Shown here: one piece after another, positions 59,497 through 64,000 of the stretch | Layout of the letters: each line of letters opens with the position of its first letter | Position numbering within the stretch: the stretch's first letter is position 1 | Origin: Photobacterium galatheae | Lineage (GTDB): Bacteria; Pseudomonadota; Gammaproteobacteria; Enterobacterales; Vibrionaceae | Direction of reading: 5' to 3' | Assembly: GCF_000695255.1 (NCBI RefSeq) | Contig: NZ_JMIB01000018.1 | Location: 1-64,000, forward strand | DNA: 64,000 nt | The notes under the pieces: generated by a model | What the model saw: only the letters and a program-made list of their open reading frames with translations | Database searches by the model: none | What the model was told of the DNA's origin: nothing | Position numbers and translations under genes: made by a program

Positions 59497-60837
59497 GTGA
59501 GTGAAAACAAATTCAGGCAGATTGCCAGTGCGATAGAGGCGAGGATTGACAGGGGTCAGTATCCGCCGAATTCAAGATTGCCAACGCATCGTGATTTGGC
59601 TGACGATCTGGAAACAACTCCGGCAACGGTCGCGAAAGCTTATAAATTACTGGTCGAAAAGGGCTATGTGGAATCTTTCGTGGGGCGGGGTACCTTTGTG
59701 AAGGGGAAGACTGAGCTGGCGCAGGTGATTCAGGCGCCTGATCTCGAAACCGCTTATAACTTTTCAATATTACAGCCCTGTTTAGCGCAGAGCTTGCCGA
59801 TGCTGCAGGAAGCATTTTCACAGGCGTCAAAGGTACTGAGTACGGAGTTGATCGGCTATACGGAATTTTCCGGCCATCCGGCGCACAGAGCGGCGGGTGT
59901 ACAGTGGGCAGCGAGATACGGGTTGGAAAACGGAACCCCGGAAAACACCTTGCTGGTGGATGGTGCGCAGAACGCGTTGTCATTGCTGATCATTGCGCTG
60001 ACAAAGCCCGGCGATACGATTGCGGTTGAAAGGCTGACGTATCCGGGGATTCTGGCGATTGCCAGTTTGTTAGGGCGACGGGTTGTCGGGGTCGATATGG
60101 ATGAAGATGGCATGCTGCCAGAGCACCTGAAGGCGGTGATCCGGCACGAGAAGCCCAGGCTGGTGGTGACGATTCCATCCCATCAGAACCCGACAGGGGT
60201 GACGATGCCGGAAGCACGCCGGAAGCAAATCGCGCAGGTGATTGCAGCCTCAGAAGTGTGGCTGGTGGAAGACGATGTGTATGCGTTTTTAAACAGCGAG
60301 ACGATACCGGCGATTTGTAATTGGATCCCCGACCAATGCTTCCATATCACCAGTCTGTCGAAAGCGATCAGTCCTGCACTGCGCTGCGGGTTTGTCAAAG
60401 TTCCTGACAGTCAGGTGTCTGTGATCAATGCGCATATCCGGGCTAACATCTGGTTGTCTTCGCCAATCAACTATATTGCTGCGGCTGAAATGATCACCCA
60501 TGGCAGCGCCTTTCACGTGGCAGAACAGCAGCAGCAAATTGCCCGGCAACGTCAGCGTATTGCTCAGTCGGTGCTGCATGCCCCTTATACGGCATCTCAC
60601 GGGTATCATATCTGGTTGCCGTTGCCTGACGGTTGGCGCGCAGAGCGGTTTGTGATGGAGGCAAAAAGCCGGGATGTGATTGTGAGCAGCGGGAGTTACT
60701 TCTGTCCGGACTCGCAGGAATCTGATCATATCCGGTTATCCCTGATGTCTGTTTCTTCTGATCAGCGACTGGCAGAAGGATTAGGCAAACTTGACCAGTT
60801 ATTGCAGTCTGAAATGAACACCTTATTTCATTTCTAA
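59497..60837 (+). CDS. MocR-type GntR/aminotransferase-like transcriptional regulator
   Basis: 446 residues from GTG 59497 (GGAG eight bases upstream; GTG 59473 is an alternative). N-terminal GntR winged helix (LPTHRDLADDLETTPATVAKAYKLL) then a fold-type I aminotransferase-like domain with the PLP lysine at 289 (SLSKAISPALRCGF) and DDVYAFLN. MocR regulators sense amines, amino acids or PLP derivatives. Its likely target is the divergent hydroxyacid dehydrogenase (plus the lost permease), shown by the repeated sites between them. Confidence 0.88.
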   Translation: MSENKFRQIASAIEARIDRGQYPPNSRLPTHRDLADDLETTPATVAKAYKLLVEKGYVESFVGRGTFVKGKTELAQVIQAPDLETAYNFSILQPCLAQSLPMLQEAFSQASKVLSTELIGYTEFSGHPAHRAAGVQWAARYGLENGTPENTLLVDGAQNALSLLIIALTKPGDTIAVERLTYPGILAIASLLGRRVVGVDMDEDGMLPEHLKAVIRHEKPRLVVTIPSHQNPTGVTMPEARRKQIAQVIAASEVWLVEDDVYAFLNSETIPAICNWIPDQCFHITSLSKAISPALRCGFVKVPDSQVSVINAHIRANIWLSSPINYIAAAEMITHGSAFHVAEQQQQIARQRQRIAQSVLHAPYTASHGYHIWLPLPDGWRAERFVMEAKSRDVIVSSGSYFCPDSQESDHIRLSLMSVSSDQRLAEGLGKLDQLLQSEMNTLFHF

Positions 60838-61150
60838 TGTTTCTCCTTCTCTGAAGCGGCCCTCTGTGCGAGGGCTGTGTTCATTCATAAAGTTATTCCA
60901 ATCGCCATTTGAAACGGAATTGAACGCTACAACGCCTGTCTTTTTGTTCATCCAACCTTGTCTTGTTCCTAAGACCCCTTTCTCAATCGTTAGTGTCGCG
61001 GACGATAGCGCTTTTTACCGTGACTGAGTGCCTAGAATTTTAGTGTTGGAGTCGGCCATCTGACTAACCACTCAATACGAAGCGAAGCTTGGGCGGCCGT
61101 GATTGGGTGAAGAAAAACGATTCATTCAGTTTTGTCGTAGGGGTAATGAC
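60838..61150. other. gap between the regulator and the lipoprotein gene
   Basis: About 313 bases. A short hairpin GCCCTC/GAGGGC (60859–60864 with 60870–60875) may be a weak terminator without a T-run. I see no gene, riboswitch or tRNA in the rest. Confidence 0.5.
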
Positions 61151-62203
61151 ATGAAAAATATAATTCTTTTAATGCTCGCTATGATGGCAGTGGCGGGCTG
61201 TAGTGATTCAGATAGTGCAAATAATGCTGCAAATACACCATTGGACTCAGATGGTCAGCAGGAAGTGCCTGTCACGATCGAGGTGCCAGAAAATCCGAAT
61301 ACGGATCCTGCCGATCCTGCTGACCCGGGCAATCCGGGGGATGGCTATGATGGCCCTCGCAAAGTGTGTCTGGCGATTACGGGTCTGGAGCTGAAAGGGA
61401 GCAGCGGTAATGTGATTGAATATACCAATCAGGTGATTCAGCAAGCGCTGGAATCAGATCCGGATTGTGTGCCGCCATCAGATATTGTGGGGGATGCATT
61501 GCCGGATGGCATGGTGCTGGTTGATTTACTGCACATGAGTGATGACCTGGTGTACTTGCTGAAAGGGGTTGGTTTACCTGTCGATGATTATGTCAGTGTG
61601 ACGCTGAAAATTAATGACGAGGGAACCTACGGTGGTTTTGACATCGACTTTGACGGTGATGTCGATATCAGTTCAGGTAACCCGTATTCCTATGTGCAGG
61701 AATACGACGGCGACTATAAAGCAGTCAATTTGGGCGGTAAGCTGGAATTCGCCGGCTTCAATCTGAAAGACAAGTATGGTTATCCGCAAACCTATTCCAT
61801 GATGATTGACCCATACAGCGCATTGGAAATGAAGGATAACGGTGCGTATGGCCTGACTGGTAAGGGTATGTGGCTGGTCAACAAACTCGATGCGGTCGAT
61901 GTTGTGGGCGATGTACTGGAGTCGGCTTGTGTTGAGAATGCCATGAAACTGATTTATCTGTTCAAATCTGATTCTGACGGCCCAAGTTCAGGTGGTTATC
62001 CGGATTACATCACCATGGCCAATGATGATGGCGACGGTACCTACTCATATGGGATGTCCCGTATTCCGAAAGGGTACTATGACTTCGAAATCATGTGTGA
62101 TGTTGATGATGCGATACCAGAGTTCTCCGGGTACGGTAAGTATGATGTTGAAGTGACCGATAATGCATCGGGTAACTACGACCTGTACGATTCAACGAAT
62201 TAA
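61151..62203 (+). CDS. secreted lipoprotein with DUF4382-like domain
   Basis: 350 residues from ATG 61151, with AGGGGTAA as ribosome site. The signal peptide ends in the lipobox VAGC (Cys at 17), so it is lipid-anchored. A low-complexity Asp/Pro-rich spacer (about residues 40–63, DPADPADPGNPGD) follows. The mature domain has KVCLAITGLELKG, MVLVDLLHMSDDLVYLL, a LPVDDYVSVTLKI strand and calcium-site-like FDIDFDGDVDI. The pattern VDLL–LPVDDYxSVTLKI is that of DUF4382 lipoproteins, unknown function. A strong terminator follows. Confidence 0.65.
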   Translation: MKNIILLMLAMMAVAGCSDSDSANNAANTPLDSDGQQEVPVTIEVPENPNTDPADPADPGNPGDGYDGPRKVCLAITGLELKGSSGNVIEYTNQVIQQALESDPDCVPPSDIVGDALPDGMVLVDLLHMSDDLVYLLKGVGLPVDDYVSVTLKINDEGTYGGFDIDFDGDVDISSGNPYSYVQEYDGDYKAVNLGGKLEFAGFNLKDKYGYPQTYSMMIDPYSALEMKDNGAYGLTGKGMWLVNKLDAVDVVGDVLESACVENAMKLIYLFKSDSDGPSSGGYPDYITMANDDGDGTYSYGMSRIPKGYYDFEIMCDVDDAIPEFSGYGKYDVEVTDNASGNYDLYDSTN

Positions 62204-62525
62204 CCTTTGTGCTCTTGTCGACGTTCGGATCAACCGGCCAACTTAGTTTGGCCGGTTTGCTGTTCAGGGAGGAGATTGAATATTCGCTGAATGACTAGTT
62301 GATCATGCTGGCAATGTTCATTTTTAGCTTTTCGAGCAAGATCAATATCTCATTTTTGCGGAAAAATTATCGGAATCGTTGAATTCCAACATCTTGATTC
62401 CAGTGTTTTTTGCTGTGAATGTCGCTATTTTTATGCGTATCTGCCTAGCTTTTACTGGTTGTTTTTTGACCTCTCATTCATTACATTCCTTCTGCATCGC
62501 ATATTAGGAACAAAGAGAAACAGCT
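62204..62525. other. gap before the Sel1-repeat gene
   Basis: 322 bases. Apart from the terminator at 62232–62259 it is AT-rich and should hold the promoter of the next gene; I see no gene or RNA. Confidence 0.5.
62232..62259 (+). terminator. terminator of the lipoprotein gene
   Basis: AACCGGCCAA (62232–62241), loop cttagt, TTGGCCGGTT (62248–62257) then TGC. Ten perfect pairs. Confidence 0.78.
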
Positions 62526-63350
62526 ATGACATTCAGTGGCAAACTGCTTTCACCGGCTTTGAACGGACTCACTTCTTTTAAAAATTTTGCATTCGGTTCA
62601 GTGCTTGGTCTTGCTGTCTTAGGGTACGGCATTCAACCTGCACAGGCATCTGTAACCACGAAACCAACCAATCATTTGCAGTCTACGTTGAAGTACGTAG
62701 AGCTGGAAGCACAGGAAGGCGATAAGAATATGCAGCTTTTCCTGGGCCGTGCCTACCTTGAAGGGAAAAGCGGTATCAAAGCCGATCTGCTGAAAGGCCT
62801 GTACTGGCTGGAGCAGGCTTCCGTGGATATGCCGGAAGTGAAAACCATGATTGGCGATCTGTTTAAGAATGGCCAGTTAGTGCCTCAGGACAGCGAAATG
62901 GCTGTTCACTGGTACACGAAAGCGGCAAAGGAAGGCGACCTGCCTGCGATGGAAGAGCTGGGGATGTTTTATGCCTCGGGTGCTGACGGCAAGGTTGACT
63001 GTGGCAAAGCGATTCACTGGTTCACGCAAGCATCGAATGGTGGCTCACTGGACTCAAAGCGGAATCTGGTCTGGCTTTACGCAACTTGTAACGACGAAAA
63101 AGAACGTGATGGTCACCTGGCGCTGAAATTGGCCAAGCAGGTCATCAGTAAAACCAGTGCTGACGCAGGCGACTATGACAATCTTGCTGCTGCCTATGCT
63201 GCTTGTGGCCAATTCCCGCAGGCTGTCAGAGCGCAGAAAATTGCGCTGGACAAGCTGGAGCAGGACGCCGAGGCGCAGCGAATTGCGAAATTCACACAGC
63301 GTTTGAAGCTGTACCAGCAAAATCAGACGATTTACAGCGCTTCTCTGTAA
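62526..63350 (+). CDS. exported Sel1-like/TPR repeat protein
   Basis: 274 residues. A signal peptide ends near AQA (residue 42; PAQASVTT). At least three Sel1-type repeats follow: AYLEGKSGIKADLLKGLYWLEQAS, DLFKNGQLVPQDSEMAVHWY and GMFYASGADGKVDCGKAIHW, then TPR-like helices (DNLAAAYAACGQFPQAVRAQ). Such proteins are scaffolds for protein interactions in the periplasm; partner unknown. A terminator lies 48 bases after the stop. Confidence 0.78.
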   Translation: MTFSGKLLSPALNGLTSFKNFAFGSVLGLAVLGYGIQPAQASVTTKPTNHLQSTLKYVELEAQEGDKNMQLFLGRAYLEGKSGIKADLLKGLYWLEQASVDMPEVKTMIGDLFKNGQLVPQDSEMAVHWYTKAAKEGDLPAMEELGMFYASGADGKVDCGKAIHWFTQASNGGSLDSKRNLVWLYATCNDEKERDGHLALKLAKQVISKTSADAGDYDNLAAAYAACGQFPQAVRAQKIALDKLEQDAEAQRIAKFTQRLKLYQQNQTIYSASL

Positions 63351-63398
63351 TTCCCTTTTCGCATAACACCAATCTTTCTTCTCCTGTTATGCAATATC

Positions 63399-63431
63399 AA
63401 GCCTTCACCATTTTGTGAAGGCTTTCTTTTT
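63399..63431 (+). terminator. terminator of the Sel1-repeat gene
   Basis: AAGCCTTCAC (63399–63408), loop catttt, GTGAAGGCTT (63415–63424), then TCTTTTT. Ten perfect pairs. Confidence 0.88.
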
Positions 63432-63485
63432 GTCCCATTTCAAATACAGAAATTCACGTCAGCTGGCACGATAATCAATAGATGA

Positions 63486-63956
63486 ATGATTTTCGGAATA
63501 TTCGCTGTTGTGATACCACGAGAACAAGATATTTCCGGCATTGTGAGCCTGGACAGTCAAGATTATTCCTCTGGCGAGAATCGCATGCGAGCTGTCGGTG
63601 GAGAAGTTGGGATCGGTTTACTTGCGGATGCATTTTGCAATGCATTGGATGCGTTTTCGGAAGCAAAGATTATCCGTCAGAAATACCCTGAAGATCTGTC
63701 AGAGTTTCGAAGCTCTCTTATCTCTTTCCTCACGATCTGGATGACGGGAGAAACCCCGTTGTACAGCAAATCCAATGGTAGGCGTTATTTATCTGCCAGC
63801 CCGAAGCGGCTCCGGTTAAACGGTGCTGAAAACCAAGCCTGGCTGAACTGCATGCAATATGCTCTGGATGCTCAACCTTATGATGAAGTGTTTAAGCGTT
63901 ATGTCATGGTGCAGCTGACCCTGGCTGCGGAAATGATGCGTCACCCTTCAAACTAA
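63486..63956 (+). CDS. truncated-hemoglobin-like (group II) protein lacking the proximal histidine
   Basis: 156 residues. From residue 38 it follows the group II truncated globin pattern: GGEVGIGLLADAFCNALDAF, EAKIIRQKYPEDLSEFRSSL, FLTIWMTGETPLYSKSNG, then NQAWLNCMQYALDAQPYD. In heme-binding members a conserved His (RARHLPF-type) follows the Gly-x-Pro/Arg-Leu stretch. Here the aligned position is Pro106 (YLSASPKRL), so normal heme ligation is doubtful. The N-terminal 37 residues are unlike globins and the start could be internal. No strong ribosome site. It may be a repurposed sensor or structural globin. Confidence 0.68.
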   Translation: MIFGIFAVVIPREQDISGIVSLDSQDYSSGENRMRAVGGEVGIGLLADAFCNALDAFSEAKIIRQKYPEDLSEFRSSLISFLTIWMTGETPLYSKSNGRRYLSASPKRLRLNGAENQAWLNCMQYALDAQPYDEVFKRYVMVQLTLAAEMMRHPSN

Positions 63957-64000
63957 GGTTTGATGTCAGAAATTTTTACACTTCATCTTTTCGAACTAAT

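Noticed and set aside
60838..61150. Possible c-di-GMP riboswitch or sRNA before the lipoprotein gene
   Set aside because: No conserved GEMM core or other riboswitch signature could be aligned by eye; only a weak 6-bp hairpin.

Overview
The window looks like a chromosomal segment of a gammaproteobacterium of the Vibrionaceae, most like Photobacterium or a close relative. The grounds are the gene order (comEC–msbA–lpxK–ycaR–kdsB, and elyC–cmoM–mukF–mukE–mukB), the presence of MukBEF, and the family members seen, such as a PanP-like decarboxylase. The genus is inferred from protein resemblance only.

Layout. Positions 1–6770 hold core envelope genes: a DUF2062 membrane protein, comEC interrupted by one in-frame amber codon, then the compact msbA–lpxK–ycaR–kdsB block for lipid A flipping and lipid A/KDO synthesis. 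Positions 6770–43390 are an accessory biosynthetic island. It starts with a MIO-type aromatic amino acid ammonia-lyase on the minus strand, then about 1 kb of AT-rich regulatory DNA. A co-directional run of ten genes follows: HlyB-like ABC exporter, HlyD-like adaptor, stand-alone C-methyltransferase, a hybrid acyl-ligase/PKS protein, a PLP decarboxylase, a Tat-exported beta-lactamase-like hydrolase, and three NRPS proteins of about 4335, 1133 and 1533 residues. The last NRPS ends in a thioester reductase domain. A strong hairpin terminator closes the run.

Positions 43400–47000 hold an aldehyde dehydrogenase and a divergent AcoR-type sigma-54 activator, with a readable sigma-54 promoter and upstream dyad sites. 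Next come small membrane proteins, a MITE-like repeat and a cystine/dicarboxylate-type symporter. Positions 49700–58000 return to core genes: elyC, cmoM, mukF, mukE, mukB. The end holds a decayed TauE/SafE permease, a beta-hydroxyacid dehydrogenase with a divergent MocR regulator, a lipoprotein, a Sel1-repeat protein and a truncated-globin-like protein that seems to lack the heme-binding histidine.

How the island works (inference from domain order and specificity residues read by eye): an acyl starter, possibly a cinnamate-type acid from the lyase, is adenylated by the AL domain and extended once with malonate. There is no ketoreductase, so the beta-ketone should remain, perhaps alpha-methylated by the stand-alone methyltransferase. 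Six residues follow: a small or unknown residue, Thr, Gly, Ser, beta-Ala and a basic-type residue. The reductase would release the chain as an aldehyde or alcohol. Beta-alanine would be supplied by the in-operon aspartate-decarboxylase-like enzyme. The exporter pair and the Tat hydrolase would handle secretion and periplasmic trimming. I do not recognise this combination as a known product. No phosphopantetheinyl transferase, thioesterase, epimerase, transposase, tRNA, rRNA or CRISPR was seen.
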